The translations under genes were made by a program, and so were the position numbers. This document shows positions 27,575-37,048 of a DNA stretch of 64,000 nt, one piece after another (within the stretch, counting starts at the first letter, position 1; the number at the start of each line of letters is the position of its first letter). The notes beneath the pieces are model-generated. The model searched no databases. It had not been told where the DNA came from and saw nothing but the letters and a program-made list of their open reading frames with translations. Source of the stretch: Nocardia mangyaensis (lineage in GTDB: Bacteria; Actinomycetota; Actinomycetes; Mycobacteriales; Mycobacteriaceae); the NCBI RefSeq assembly GCF_001886715.1, contig NZ_CP018082.1, forward strand, positions 868,001-932,000. Reading direction: 5' to 3'.

Positions 27575-29398
27575 TCAGCGCAGGTTGAGCGTAGTGAGCA
27601 GGTTGTCCAGGGCAATACGCATGTCGGCGGCTTCGATGCGCATGAGAGTTTCCTCGTCGGCCTCGGTGAGGTCGACGGACTCGTCGTTGGCCAGGCGGAA
27701 CTCCCGTTCTTCCTCGGCCGCCTCGATCACATTGCGGATGAAGCGTCCGTTACCGGCCAGGTCGACGCCGCGGCGGGGCTGGCCGCTCTGGTCGGTGCTC
27801 TCCTTGGCGTAGAGCACCCGGCACGCCTCGACGAGGAGTTCGGCGGCGTCCTCGGAGAGCTGGGAATCGCGCTTGCTCGCGATCACCTCGCCGATGCGGC
27901 CCAGCTCCTCAGCCGTGTAGGAGGGGAACTGCAGGCGTTTGGCGAAGCGGGAGGCCAGGCCGTCGTTGGCGGCGAGGAAGCGGTCGATCTCGCCGTCGTA
28001 GCCCGCGATGATCACCACCAGGCGGTCCCGGTCGTTCTCCATCCTGGCCAGCAGGGTGTCCACCGCTTCCCGGCCGAAGGCATCGCCGCCGGACAAGCCG
28101 CTCTGGATCAGCGTGTACGCCTCGTCGACGAACAGGACACCGTCGAGCGCCGAGTCGATCAGTTTGTCGGATTTGAGCGCGGTCGACCCGAGATGCTGGC
28201 CGACGAAGTCGGCCCGACTGGCCTCCACGACCTTGTCCGTCTTGAGCAACCCGACGCCGCAATAGATCTTCGCCACGATCCGGGCGATGGTGGTCTTGCC
28301 GGTCCCCGGCGGCCCGGTGAAGGCCAGATGCTGGCCGCGAGGTGTGCTGGCCAGGCCCTTCTCGGCCCGGATCCGGGCCAGCTGCGCCGACGATTGCAGC
28401 TTCGCGACCTGGGTTTTCACCGAATCCAGGCCGATCTGCCGGTCCAGTTCCTGTCGCGCCTGCGCCAGCACGATCTTGGCCCGATCGGCAGCGGCTTCTT
28501 CGGCCTGCTGCTCTTCCGAAGGCGCCGAGGCCGGGTCCCAGCGATCGGTGCGCGCATCGATGCGCTCCTTGGTGGTGACCGTGATTCGGTAGGTTCGGTC
28601 CCGCATCGCCGCGGTGTTGGCGGTGAAATCCGGCGACTGCGAATACACCTGTTCGAACAACGCCTGGGCGTCGTCCTCTTTGCCCGCCTCCCGCAGACAC
28701 AGACCGCGGCAGAACATCGCTGCGGTCCGCGCACCCGGGATCGGGCCGACTTCGGCCTGCTCCATACGCCGGATCGCTTCGCCGAACAGCCCGAGTTGGG
28801 CACATGCCGAGCCGACCATCACATGCGCGCCCGCCGCCAGATACGGGTCGTCCCATTCGGCCGAGCCGGACAGCACGGTCATCACATCGGACCAGCGCTG
28901 GGTGTTGTAGTGCAGGACGCCGCGCACGTAGGCGCAGATCCGGTCGTCGACGGCTCGATCCGGATCGTCGGGGCGCTGCGCCCGGTGCTCGGCGAGCGCA
29001 TCGAGCACCCGCTCCGCCTCGTCGTATTGCTGCTCGGTGATCAATTGCGCCGCGTGCGCGAGACAGACCTCGGTGTAGCTGGCCAAGGGGTAATCGATGT
29101 AGAGGCCGGGCAGGAATCGTCCGGCCAGCTGGCGGGGGCGCAGACCGAGGCGGCGTTGTTCGCGCAACAGAGAGCCCCCCGCGGTGCGGTACAGGTTCCG
29201 GATCACCTCGGGCGTGGTCTCACCGGCCGCTGCCCGCCCGAGCCACGCGTCGGCCGAATCCGGATCCCATTCGGTCGCCCGCCCGAACGCCAGTTTCGCG
29301 TACTCGGTGTCCCGGGTAGATTCCTGGCCGTCGATCGACAGACCCAGGGAGAGAATTCCGGCGTCGAAGGCTCGTTGTGCTTGGCGATTGCCGGTCAT
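27575..29398 (-). CDS. eccA: Type VII secretion AAA+ ATPase EccA (locus A)
   Basis: A 607-residue cytosolic ATPase. The first 280 residues form a TPR-like helical domain. The CbxX/CfqX-type AAA+ domain has Walker A Gly-Pro-Pro-Gly-Thr-Gly-Lys368-Thr369, Walker B Val-Leu-Phe-Val-Asp-Glu-Ala, and downstream sensor regions. EccA acts with EspG on PE-PPE substrates before export. Only this ESX locus has an eccA within the window; the second, ESX-4-like locus has none, as usual for ESX-4. The gene is divergent from eccD across a 150-base region holding a palindrome. Confidence 0.95.
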   Translation of the reverse strand: MTGNRQAQRAFDAGILSLGLSIDGQESTRDTEYAKLAFGRATEWDPDSADAWLGRAAAGETTPEVIRNLYRTAGGSLLREQRRLGLRPRQLAGRFLPGLYIDYPLASYTEVCLAHAAQLITEQQYDEAERVLDALAEHRAQRPDDPDRAVDDRICAYVRGVLHYNTQRWSDVMTVLSGSAEWDDPYLAAGAHVMVGSACAQLGLFGEAIRRMEQAEVGPIPGARTAAMFCRGLCLREAGKEDDAQALFEQVYSQSPDFTANTAAMRDRTYRITVTTKERIDARTDRWDPASAPSEEQQAEEAAADRAKIVLAQARQELDRQIGLDSVKTQVAKLQSSAQLARIRAEKGLASTPRGQHLAFTGPPGTGKTTIARIVAKIYCGVGLLKTDKVVEASRADFVGQHLGSTALKSDKLIDSALDGVLFVDEAYTLIQSGLSGGDAFGREAVDTLLARMENDRDRLVVIIAGYDGEIDRFLAANDGLASRFAKRLQFPSYTAEELGRIGEVIASKRDSQLSEDAAELLVEACRVLYAKESTDQSGQPRRGVDLAGNGRFIRNVIEAAEEEREFRLANDESVDLTEADEETLMRIEAADMRIALDNLLTTLNLR

Positions 29399-29434
29399 GT
29401 GAATACTCCCCGAAACCTTCTGTTCATTTTCTGG

Positions 29435-29455
29435 CCAACTCGTGGATCGAGTTGG
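29435..29455. promoter_or_regulatory. Palindrome in the eccA-eccD divergent region
   Basis: Perfect 8-base arms CCAACTCG and CGAGTTGG around a 5-base spacer, 37 bases upstream of the eccA start and 95 bases upstream of the eccD start. The size and symmetry fit a dimeric regulator site that could control both genes. The regulator is unknown. Confidence 0.45.
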
Positions 29456-29549
29456 TTCGGTCCTTCCGCTACATTAGCTTTCGTCATCGCGACAGGGCCA
29501 ACATCAGATCGGAGTTCGTCACCCGTTGACCGAGTCGTCGAACGGCGGT

Positions 29550-30998
29550 ATGCGTACCGTCGAACCGGAAATGTGCCGAGTATCGGTTATCGGCGGAAAT
29601 ACTCAGCTGGATGTCGGATTGCCGGCGTCGGTCCCGATTGCCGCCTTCATCACCGACCTGGTGGCACTCATCGGCTCCAGGGACCCTGCCACCGAGGACG
29701 CCGAAGGCGGCGCGGTGCCCGACCCACAGCGCTGGACCCTGGCCCGCATCGGCGCCGAGGCCATCGCCCCCAACCGCAGTCTGCTCGACGCCGAGGTGCA
29801 CGACGGAGACCTGCTGGTGCTGCGATCCGTCGCCGCCAAGGAAGCGCCCGCGCTGTTCGACGATGTCATCGATGCCGTATCTCGGCTCACCGCAGCGGAA
29901 TTCCGCAGCTGGTCACCCGCCTCGGCGCGCTGGGTCGGGTTGCTCGGGGCCGGGCTGGCCACAGTGCTCACGCTGATCCTGTTGGCGGCCGGGCGAAGTC
30001 ACGGCGACGGGCTCGCCGCGCCGCTGCTGCTGCTCGGGTACGCGGCCGGTGCCGCGGCAGCGGCCACCATCGCGGCCCGTCGGTTCCAGGACGAGACGAC
30101 AGCCGTGTGGCTGTCGCTGTGCGGGCTGCTGCTCGTCTTCGGCGGCGGAATCCTGTTGGTTCCGGGGCCATTCGGGAGCCCGCATCTGCTGCTCGGGTTC
30201 TCGTTGAGCATCGCCGCCGCGGTCGGGCTGTACCGGTCCACTGCGAGTGGTGCCCTGCTGTGCGCGGCCACGGTCACCCTCGGTGTACTCGGCGGTGGTG
30301 GCGCGGCGGTGCAGTTCATCTGGCAACCCGGGCTGCCCAAGATCGCTGCCGGCCTGCTGGTCGTGGCGCTGATCGTCATCTCGCTGGCGCCCCGATTCGC
30401 GGCGGTCGCCGCCCGGCTGCCGATTCCGCCGGTGCCCACCGCGGGCGCCGCCATCGACCCGGCCGACCACGAGCCGCGCCCCACCATCGAAGGGGTCGGT
30501 GCGGTCGGCGCCACCACGCTGCCCTCGGCGGTCGGTCTCGGTCGACGGGCAAGGGCAGCGAACCGATACCAGTCCGGCATCATGATCGGCTGCACCGTGG
30601 CAGTAGCCGGTGGCGCGCTCGGTGCCGCCGACCCGTTCGGCGCCGCGCGCTGGCAGGGGGTCGCGTTGGCCGTGGTGGCCGCCATCATCCTGTGTCTGCG
30701 CGGGCGCGCCTTCGCCGACCTCACCCAGGCCGCGACCCTGATCTCGGGCGGCGCGGCGACCTTTCTCGCGCTCGTCATCGCCATGGCTGCCGCCGAACCG
30801 GACCGAATCCTCACCGCAGCAGTGCTGCTGCTGGTCTTCGCGGCCGCCGTGGTGGCGTTCGGCGTCATCGGCCCGCACACCGAGATCACCCCGGTCGCCC
30901 GGCGGGCGGTGGAGATCTTCGAATACCTGCTGATCGTCACGGTCGTGCCGTTGGTGCTGTGGCTTCTCGACGTGTACTCGATGGCCCGAAACCTATGA
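29550..30998 (+). CDS. eccD: Type VII secretion channel protein EccD (locus A)
   Basis: About 482 residues from ATG 29550; TTG 29526 and ATG 29571 are alternatives. The N-terminal 90 residues form a ubiquitin-like domain (Cys-Arg-Val-Ser-Val-Ile then Asp-Gly-Asp-Leu-Leu-Val-Leu). About eleven membrane helices follow from residue 130 to the end, broken by an Arg/Pro-rich cytoplasmic loop near 300-340. EccD dimers form most of the inner-membrane vestibule of the ESX complex. The stop overlaps the mycP start by four bases (ATGA), so the two are translationally coupled. Confidence 0.93.
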   Translation: MRTVEPEMCRVSVIGGNTQLDVGLPASVPIAAFITDLVALIGSRDPATEDAEGGAVPDPQRWTLARIGAEAIAPNRSLLDAEVHDGDLLVLRSVAAKEAPALFDDVIDAVSRLTAAEFRSWSPASARWVGLLGAGLATVLTLILLAAGRSHGDGLAAPLLLLGYAAGAAAAATIAARRFQDETTAVWLSLCGLLLVFGGGILLVPGPFGSPHLLLGFSLSIAAAVGLYRSTASGALLCAATVTLGVLGGGGAAVQFIWQPGLPKIAAGLLVVALIVISLAPRFAAVAARLPIPPVPTAGAAIDPADHEPRPTIEGVGAVGATTLPSAVGLGRRARAANRYQSGIMIGCTVAVAGGALGAADPFGAARWQGVALAVVAAIILCLRGRAFADLTQAATLISGGAATFLALVIAMAAAEPDRILTAAVLLLVFAAAVVAFGVIGPHTEITPVARRAVEIFEYLLIVTVVPLVLWLLDVYSMARNL

Positions 30999-32416
30999 CG
31001 GCGCGGGGTTCTCACCTCCGCCGGGTTGCCGCGGCCTGCCTCGTGGCCGGCTCGGCCGTGGTGGTGCCCCAGTCCGTGGCGGCGGCGCTGCCTCCGCCTG
31101 TGGTCGACCTCGCTGCGCTGGGGCCGGCTCGGGATCTGAGCGGGCAGCCGCGACCGCTGGAACCCACCGAGCAGCGAACCGTCTGCGCCGAACCGGTGCT
31201 CACCGGCGGCTCGCCCCAGGAGCCGCCGTTCGCGCAGCGGGTTCTCGATCTGCCCGCGGCCTGGCAGTTCAGTCGGGGTGCTGGACAAAAGGTCGCGGTG
31301 ATCGATACCGGGGTGAATCCGCACCCACGCCTGCCCGCGCTGCAGCCCGGTGGCGATTTCGTCTCCGACAGCGACGGCACCGTCGACTGCGACGGCCACG
31401 GCACGTTGGTCGCCGGGATCATCGCCGCCCGACCTGATCCCGGCGACGCGTTCACCGGCGTGGCGCCGGAGGCCGAGATCCTCACCATTCGCCAGCTCAG
31501 CCTTGCCTTCGAACCGGTCGAGCGCAATCGCACCCCGAACCCGGGCAGCATCGCGGACGCGGGCTACGGCAATGTGCTGACCCTGGCCGCCGCGGTGGTT
31601 CGCGCCGTCGATCTGGGCGCGACCGTCATCAACATCTCCGAGGTGGCCTGCACTCCTGCCGGGGGCGATCAGGCCGATGCCGCCCTCGGCGCGGCTGTGC
31701 GCTATGCCTACGAGCGCAACGTGGTGGTCGTGGTGGCAGCGGGCAATCTGCAGTCCGGCGGAAGCTGCGCCCAGCAGAACGAGCGGTCCGGGTGGGGCGG
31801 GGTGCAGACGGTGGCCAGTCCGGCCTGGTTTCAGCCCTACGTGCTGCCTGTCGCGTCGGTCGACCCCGACGGCGCGCCCTCGGCGCTCACGCTGTATGGA
31901 CCGTGGGTCGGAGTGGCCGCGATCGGCCGCGACATCGTCTCGCTCGACTCGAAACCCGGCGGCGCCGGTCTGGTGAACGGGGTGCAGACCGCCGAGGGCA
32001 TCCACTCGGTGGAGGGCACCAGCTTCGCTGCGCCCTACGTGGCCGGGCTCGCCGCCCTCATCCGGTCCCGGTACCCGGAGCTGACCGCCCAGCAGGTGAT
32101 CGACCGCATCACCCGCACCGCGCACGCCCCCGGCCCCGGCCGCGACGACCGCATCGGCCACGGCCTCATCGACCCGCTGGCCGCGCTCACCGCACCACTG
32201 CCCGACCGGCCGATCGGCGACGGCGCCATGACACCACGCGCCATCGCCGAACCGGCCTACGCGGCAGGCCCCGATCCCCGCCCGCGCCGGATCGCACTGG
32301 CCGGCTCGATCGCGGCGATGACTGTGCTCGGCATCGGTCTGGCCCTGGCCAGAGCGTTCCGGCACGACCGCGACGAGCTGCCAGAGCTGGACCCACCACA
32401 GGACGGAGACGCATGA
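30995..32416 (+). CDS. mycP: Type VII secretion subtilisin-like protease mycosin (locus A)
   Basis: A 473-residue S8 serine protease with an N-terminal signal peptide (about 1-33) and a C-terminal membrane helix (about 425-450). The catalytic triad is intact: Asp104 in Val-Ile-Asp-Thr-Gly, His135 in Gly-His-Gly-Thr, and Ser343 in Gly-Thr-Ser-Phe-Ala-Ala-Pro. Mycosins cap the periplasmic face of the ESX complex, stabilise it and process some substrates. The ATG overlaps the eccD stop and the stop overlaps the eccC start, making a coupled eccD-mycP-eccC unit. Confidence 0.95.
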   Translation: MTARGSHLRRVAAACLVAGSAVVVPQSVAAALPPPVVDLAALGPARDLSGQPRPLEPTEQRTVCAEPVLTGGSPQEPPFAQRVLDLPAAWQFSRGAGQKVAVIDTGVNPHPRLPALQPGGDFVSDSDGTVDCDGHGTLVAGIIAARPDPGDAFTGVAPEAEILTIRQLSLAFEPVERNRTPNPGSIADAGYGNVLTLAAAVVRAVDLGATVINISEVACTPAGGDQADAALGAAVRYAYERNVVVVVAAGNLQSGGSCAQQNERSGWGGVQTVASPAWFQPYVLPVASVDPDGAPSALTLYGPWVGVAAIGRDIVSLDSKPGGAGLVNGVQTAEGIHSVEGTSFAAPYVAGLAALIRSRYPELTAQQVIDRITRTAHAPGPGRDDRIGHGLIDPLAALTAPLPDRPIGDGAMTPRAIAEPAYAAGPDPRPRRIALAGSIAAMTVLGIGLALARAFRHDRDELPELDPPQDGDA

Positions 32417-35400
32417 CCACCGAGGGATTCGTTCGCCGTCCCCGGGTGGCGCCGCCGCGGGTGCCCGGCGGTGAGGTGGCGCTCACAGCACCGCCGGAGA
32501 TCCCCCGCAACGTGCCGACTCCGCTGATCACCAAGCTCATGCCCGTGGTGATGGTGGTGGCCGTGATCGGGATGATCGGGATGATGGTCATGATGGGCCG
32601 CGACCTCATGCGCAACCCCTTCATGATGATGTTCCCGCTGATGATGATCATGTCGATGGTCGGCATGATGGCCGGATTCCGCGGTGGCGGCGGGCAGAAG
32701 CGGCCCGCCGAACTCAACGAGGACCGCAAGGACTACTTCCGCTACCTCGACCAGATCCGCAAGGACGTCGGGCGCACCGGCGCCGAACAGCACGCGGCGC
32801 TGCTGTGGAGTCACCCAGACCCCGGTGACCTGCTGCCGATGGTGGGGTCCCGGCGGATGTGGGAAAGGCGGCCGAGCGATATCGATTTCGGGCACGTCCG
32901 GGTGGGGGTCGGCAGTCATCGTCTGGCCACCAAGTTGGCCCGCCCCGAGACGGGTCCGCTGGAGGACCTGGAACCGGTCTCGACCGTGGCGCTGCGCCGA
33001 TTCGTGCGCACCCATTCGGTGGTGCACCAGTTGCCGACCGCGGTCTCGCTGCGCGCGTTTCCCGCGATCAATGTCGAAGGTGAGCACGCCGAGGCGCGAA
33101 TGCTGGTGCGCGCCATGCTCGTCGAGCTGACTGCCTTTCACGGACCCGACCACGTGGCCATCGCCATCGTCTGCGCCGAACCCGACGGACCCAGCTGGTC
33201 GTGGGCGAAATGGCTGCCGCACCTGCAACATCCGGACCAGCGCGACGGCATGGGCGCGGCGCGCATGATGTACGACTCGCTCGCCGAACTGGAGACCGCG
33301 CTCGGCGACGAACTCCTCGAACGCGGCCGCTTCATGCGCAATCCGCAACCCACCCAGGGGCGGATCCACCTGGTGGTGGTGATCGACGACGGCTACGTCA
33401 GCGGCACCGAACGGGTGATCAGCGAATCCGGCCTGGATTCGGTCACCGTCCTCGACCTCACCGCGCCCGAGGGTGGTCTGGCGGCGCGTCGCGGCCTACA
33501 GTTGGTGGCCGCCGACGGCGAGATCTCGGCCCGGAGCGCAGCGGGCGTGGAGAAGTTCGCCACCGCCGACTCGGTCACCCTCGCCGAAGCGGAATCCCTC
33601 GCCCGCGCGCTGGCTCGCTACCGGATCGCCACCGCGGCCCAGATCGTCAGCCTCGGTGACGATGTCAGCACCGCCGATCCGGGCCTCATGGCGCTGCTGA
33701 AGATTCCCGACGCCGCGCGCATCGAGCCGAACCGGGTGTGGCGTCCCCGCACCGCGCGCGAACGGCTCCGGGTGCCGATCGGCATCACACCCGATGGCAG
33801 CCCGGTCGAAATCGACATCAAGGAGTCCGCCGAGAATGGCATGGGCCCGCACGGGCTGTGCATCGGCGCCACCGGCTCCGGCAAATCGGAATTCCTGCGC
33901 ACGCTGGTGCTCTCGCTGGTCACCACGCACTCCCCGGACGCGCTGAACCTGGTCCTGGTCGACTTCAAGGGCGGCGCCACCTTCCTCGGGCTCGACCCGC
34001 TGCCGCACGTCGCCGCGGTCATCACCAACCTCGAAGAAGAGCTCTCGATGGTGGACCGCATGAAAGACGCATTGGCCGGCGAGATGAATCGGCGCCAGGA
34101 GCTGCTGCGCTCGGCGGGCAACTTCGCCAATGTCAACGACTACGAGAAGGCGCGGGCGGCAGGGGCGGCGCTCGACCCGCTGCCCGCGCTGTTCGTCGTG
34201 GTCGACGAGTTCTCCGAATTGCTCTCGCAGAAACCGGATTTCGCGGATCTGTTCGTGATGATCGGACGGCTGGGCCGCTCGCTGCATGTGCACCTGCTGC
34301 TGGCCTCCCAGCGGCTGGAGGAGAACAAACTGCGTGGCCTGGACTCGCATCTGTCCTACCGGATCGGCCTGCGCACCTTCTCCGCCAACGAATCCCGCGC
34401 GGTTCTCGGCATCACCGACGCCTACCACCTGCCCAGCGTGCCCGGCGCGGGCTATCTGAAGAGTGACTCGGCCGACCCACTGCGGTTCACCGCCACTTAC
34501 GTCTCCGGGCCGTATGTGGCGCCCCGCAGTGCCCCCGAGGTGGACGGGCGGCCGGTCGATGTCCTGCCGCCGCGGGTGTTCACCGCCGCGCCGGTCGAGT
34601 TGTCGGAGGTCGCCGGGAGTACGGTCGCCGCCGACGATCCGCTGGGCCTGCCGCCGCCACCGCCTTCGGCGAGCGCAGCGCCCGCCGAAGGCGTCCCGGC
34701 GACGCTGCTGGAAGTGGTGGTGGACCGGCTCATCGGGCACGGACGCCCAGCCCACGAGGTCTGGCTGCCGCCGCTGGACGAATCGCCCAGCGTGGACATG
34801 CTGCTGCCCGATCCGGATTGGCGCTCGCTGAACAACCGCAACGGTCGGCTGTGGATGCCGGTCGGCGTGGTCGACAAGCCCTACGAACAGCGCCGCGACG
34901 TCCTCACCGTGGAGCTGTCGGGTGCGCAGGGGCACGTCGCGGTGGTCGGCGGTCCGCAGTCGGGTAAGTCCACCACCTTGCGCACCCTCATCGTGGCGGC
35001 GGCCGCCACCCACACGCCCGAACAGGTGCAGTTCTACTGCCTGGATTTCGGTGGCGGCAGCATGGCCGGTCTGGTCGGGATGCCACACGTGGGCTCGGTG
35101 GCCGGCCGCCTCGATGTCGACCGGGTCCGCCGGACGGTCGCCGAGCTGACCAGCTTGCTGCGCCGCCGCGAGGAACTGTTCACCGAGCTCGGCATCGAAT
35201 CCATGGCCGAATTCCGTCGGCGCAAAGAGCAATCGGGTGGCGGCGAGGGGGATCCGCTCGCCGAGGACCGGTTCGGAGACGTATTCCTGGTGATCGACGG
35301 GTGGGCGGTCATCCGGGAAGAATTCGACAGCCTGGAGCCGCTGATCAACGCCATCGCCAAACAGGGCCTGTCGTTCGGCATCCATCTGATGCTCGGCGCC

Positions 35401-36453
35401 TCCCGCTGGGCCGAGATCCGGCCGGTGGTCAAGGACCAGATCGGTACTCGCCTGGAGCTGCGCCTCGGCGACCCGTCGGACTCCGAAATGGGTAGGCGCA
35501 CCGCTGGATCAGTGCCCATGGGCCGACCCGGCCGCGGCCTCACCCCCGACCAGCTGCAGATGCTCATCGCCCTGCCCCGACTGGACTCCGACTCCGACTC
35601 CGACACTCTCGCCGACGGCGTCGCCACGGCGCGCAAACAACTCACCGAGCTCTACGGCACCCGCCGCGCGCCCGAAGTGCGGATGCTGCCGCTGCAGTTC
35701 AGCCGCGAGGAACTGCTGGCCCAGGCCGCGGCGACGGGCATCGTCGAGGACGCCAAGCACGTCGTGATCGGGCTCGGCGAGAGTGAATTGACCCCGCTCG
35801 TACTGGATTTCGAGGCCCAACCGCACTTCATGGCGTTCGCCGACGTCGGCTGCGGCAAAACCACGCTGCTGCGCAACATCGTGCAGGGCATCGCCGACCG
35901 CACCACTGCCGAACAGGCCCGCTTCATCCTCGTCGACTACCGCCGCACCATGCTCGGCGTCCTGGAGGGCGACCAGCTGGCCGGCTACTCGACCTCGGCG
36001 CAGACCTGTGGACCGATGATGAAGGAGGTCGCGGCGTTCCTTGCCAAACGCCTCCCGCCCGCCGACGTCACCCCGCAGCAGCTCAGGGAGCGCAGTTGGT
36101 GGACCGGCTCGGAGATCTATGTCGTCGTCGACGACTACGACATGGTGATGACCGGAGGCGCCGTGAACAGCCCGTTCGCCCCGCTGGTCGAATACCTCCC
36201 GCAGGCCCGCGATCTCGGCTTCCACTTCGTCGCCGCCCGCCGGATGGGCGGCGCGGGTCGCGCACTGATGGACAACGTGATGGGCGGTATGAAGAACCTG
36301 TCCGTGGACGCCCTGGTCATGAGCGGCTCCCGAGACGAAGGCAAACTCTTCGGCAACTTGCGTCCCAGCAAACTTCCGCCCGGCCGCGGCACCCTGGTCT
36401 CCCGTGCCCTCGGCGAGGAGATGATCCAGATCGCCCACCTGCCGGAGTTGTGA
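32413..36453 (+). CDS. eccC: Type VII secretion motor ATPase EccC, single-chain (locus A)
   Basis: A 1,346-residue FtsK/SpoIIIE-type ATPase. Two Met-rich membrane helices lie at about 38-90. Three ATPase domains follow, with Walker A motifs at 485-492 (Gly-Ala-Thr-Gly-Ser-Gly-Lys-Ser), 846-854 (Gly-Gly-Pro-Gln-Ser-Gly-Lys-Ser-Thr) and 1143-1151 (Ala-Asp-Val-Gly-Cys-Gly-Lys-Thr-Thr). A DUF domain lies between the membrane helices and the first ATPase. It powers export and recognises EsxB-type signals through the last domain. Unlike ESX-1, the protein is not split into Ca and Cb chains. It ends one base before the convergent acetyltransferase gene. Confidence 0.96.
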   Translation: MTTEGFVRRPRVAPPRVPGGEVALTAPPEIPRNVPTPLITKLMPVVMVVAVIGMIGMMVMMGRDLMRNPFMMMFPLMMIMSMVGMMAGFRGGGGQKRPAELNEDRKDYFRYLDQIRKDVGRTGAEQHAALLWSHPDPGDLLPMVGSRRMWERRPSDIDFGHVRVGVGSHRLATKLARPETGPLEDLEPVSTVALRRFVRTHSVVHQLPTAVSLRAFPAINVEGEHAEARMLVRAMLVELTAFHGPDHVAIAIVCAEPDGPSWSWAKWLPHLQHPDQRDGMGAARMMYDSLAELETALGDELLERGRFMRNPQPTQGRIHLVVVIDDGYVSGTERVISESGLDSVTVLDLTAPEGGLAARRGLQLVAADGEISARSAAGVEKFATADSVTLAEAESLARALARYRIATAAQIVSLGDDVSTADPGLMALLKIPDAARIEPNRVWRPRTARERLRVPIGITPDGSPVEIDIKESAENGMGPHGLCIGATGSGKSEFLRTLVLSLVTTHSPDALNLVLVDFKGGATFLGLDPLPHVAAVITNLEEELSMVDRMKDALAGEMNRRQELLRSAGNFANVNDYEKARAAGAALDPLPALFVVVDEFSELLSQKPDFADLFVMIGRLGRSLHVHLLLASQRLEENKLRGLDSHLSYRIGLRTFSANESRAVLGITDAYHLPSVPGAGYLKSDSADPLRFTATYVSGPYVAPRSAPEVDGRPVDVLPPRVFTAAPVELSEVAGSTVAADDPLGLPPPPPSASAAPAEGVPATLLEVVVDRLIGHGRPAHEVWLPPLDESPSVDMLLPDPDWRSLNNRNGRLWMPVGVVDKPYEQRRDVLTVELSGAQGHVAVVGGPQSGKSTTLRTLIVAAAATHTPEQVQFYCLDFGGGSMAGLVGMPHVGSVAGRLDVDRVRRTVAELTSLLRRREELFTELGIESMAEFRRRKEQSGGGEGDPLAEDRFGDVFLVIDGWAVIREEFDSLEPLINAIAKQGLSFGIHLMLGASRWAEIRPVVKDQIGTRLELRLGDPSDSEMGRRTAGSVPMGRPGRGLTPDQLQMLIALPRLDSDSDSDTLADGVATARKQLTELYGTRRAPEVRMLPLQFSREELLAQAAATGIVEDAKHVVIGLGESELTPLVLDFEAQPHFMAFADVGCGKTTLLRNIVQGIADRTTAEQARFILVDYRRTMLGVLEGDQLAGYSTSAQTCGPMMKEVAAFLAKRLPPADVTPQQLRERSWWTGSEIYVVVDDYDMVMTGGAVNSPFAPLVEYLPQARDLGFHFVAARRMGGAGRALMDNVMGGMKNLSVDALVMSGSRDEGKLFGNLRPSKLPPGRGTLVSRALGEEMIQIAHLPEL

Positions 36454-36454
36454 T

Positions 36455-37048
36455 TCAGTCCCGGAGCGAGGCCGCGGGGACGGAGCGATGCGCGGTCGCG
36501 GTGCGGCGGGGCGGTAGGCGGGGCGGCCAGCTGGTGGTGGGGCGTTCGAAGAGGGCTTTCGACGGGCCGCTGGCGACGGGGCCGGCGATGCGGGCCATGG
36601 TGAAGCCTTCGCGACGGTAGTAGTCGTGGAGTGCGGTGTTGGTGGTCCAGGCGTCGAGGCGGACCCAGGGGCGGTGTTGGCGGGTGGCGAGGTCGGCGGC
36701 GTGGGCGAGCATGTGGTGACCTACTTTTCGGCCCGCGAAGCACAGGTCGACGATCATGAAGTGGACGATCACGGATTCGGCCAGTTCCCAGGGTGACCAG
36801 AGGCCGGGGTCGGCGCGGTGGTTGACGGTGATGGTGCCCGCCGGCGCGCCCTCGAACTCGGCGATCCAGGTCTCGCCACGGTCCAGTGCGCGGCCCACGG
36901 CGGCGGCGAAGGTTTCGATCGCGCGGCCGCGGCCGGCGACGGTCCACTGGTCGGAGCCGCGCGCGGTCAGCCAGGAGGTGCGCTGGACGCGCAGGCGGCA
37001 GATCAGCGCCAGGTCACCCAGGGTGGCCGGACGCATGGTCACCGTCAT
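36455..37048 (-). CDS. GNAT-family N-acetyltransferase
   Basis: A 197-residue protein with the GNAT fold order. The Met-Arg-Pro-Ala-Thr start, strand Trp-Ile-Ala-Glu-Phe-Glu-Gly, strand Val-Ile-Val-His-Phe-Met-Ile-Val and the acetyl-CoA loop region Arg-Lys-Val-Gly-His-His-Met-Leu are followed by an Asn-x-x-Leu-x-x-Tyr-Tyr-x-x-x-Gly-Phe motif. The substrate is unknown. Its ATG overlaps the stop of the upstream gntR gene (ATGA), so the regulator and enzyme form a two-gene unit. The C-terminus is extended by a Pro/Arg-rich tail of about 30 residues. Confidence 0.8.
   Translation of the reverse strand: MTVTMRPATLGDLALICRLRVQRTSWLTARGSDQWTVAGRGRAIETFAAAVGRALDRGETWIAEFEGAPAGTITVNHRADPGLWSPWELAESVIVHFMIVDLCFAGRKVGHHMLAHAADLATRQHRPWVRLDAWTTNTALHDYYRREGFTMARIAGPVASGPSKALFERPTTSWPPRLPPRRTATAHRSVPAASLRD

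Noticed and set aside
28193..30994. N-terminal extension of the mycP frame by over 900 codons
   Set aside because: The extension is antisense to eccA and in another frame of eccD. The mycP start at 30995 overlaps the eccD stop and opens with a signal peptide.
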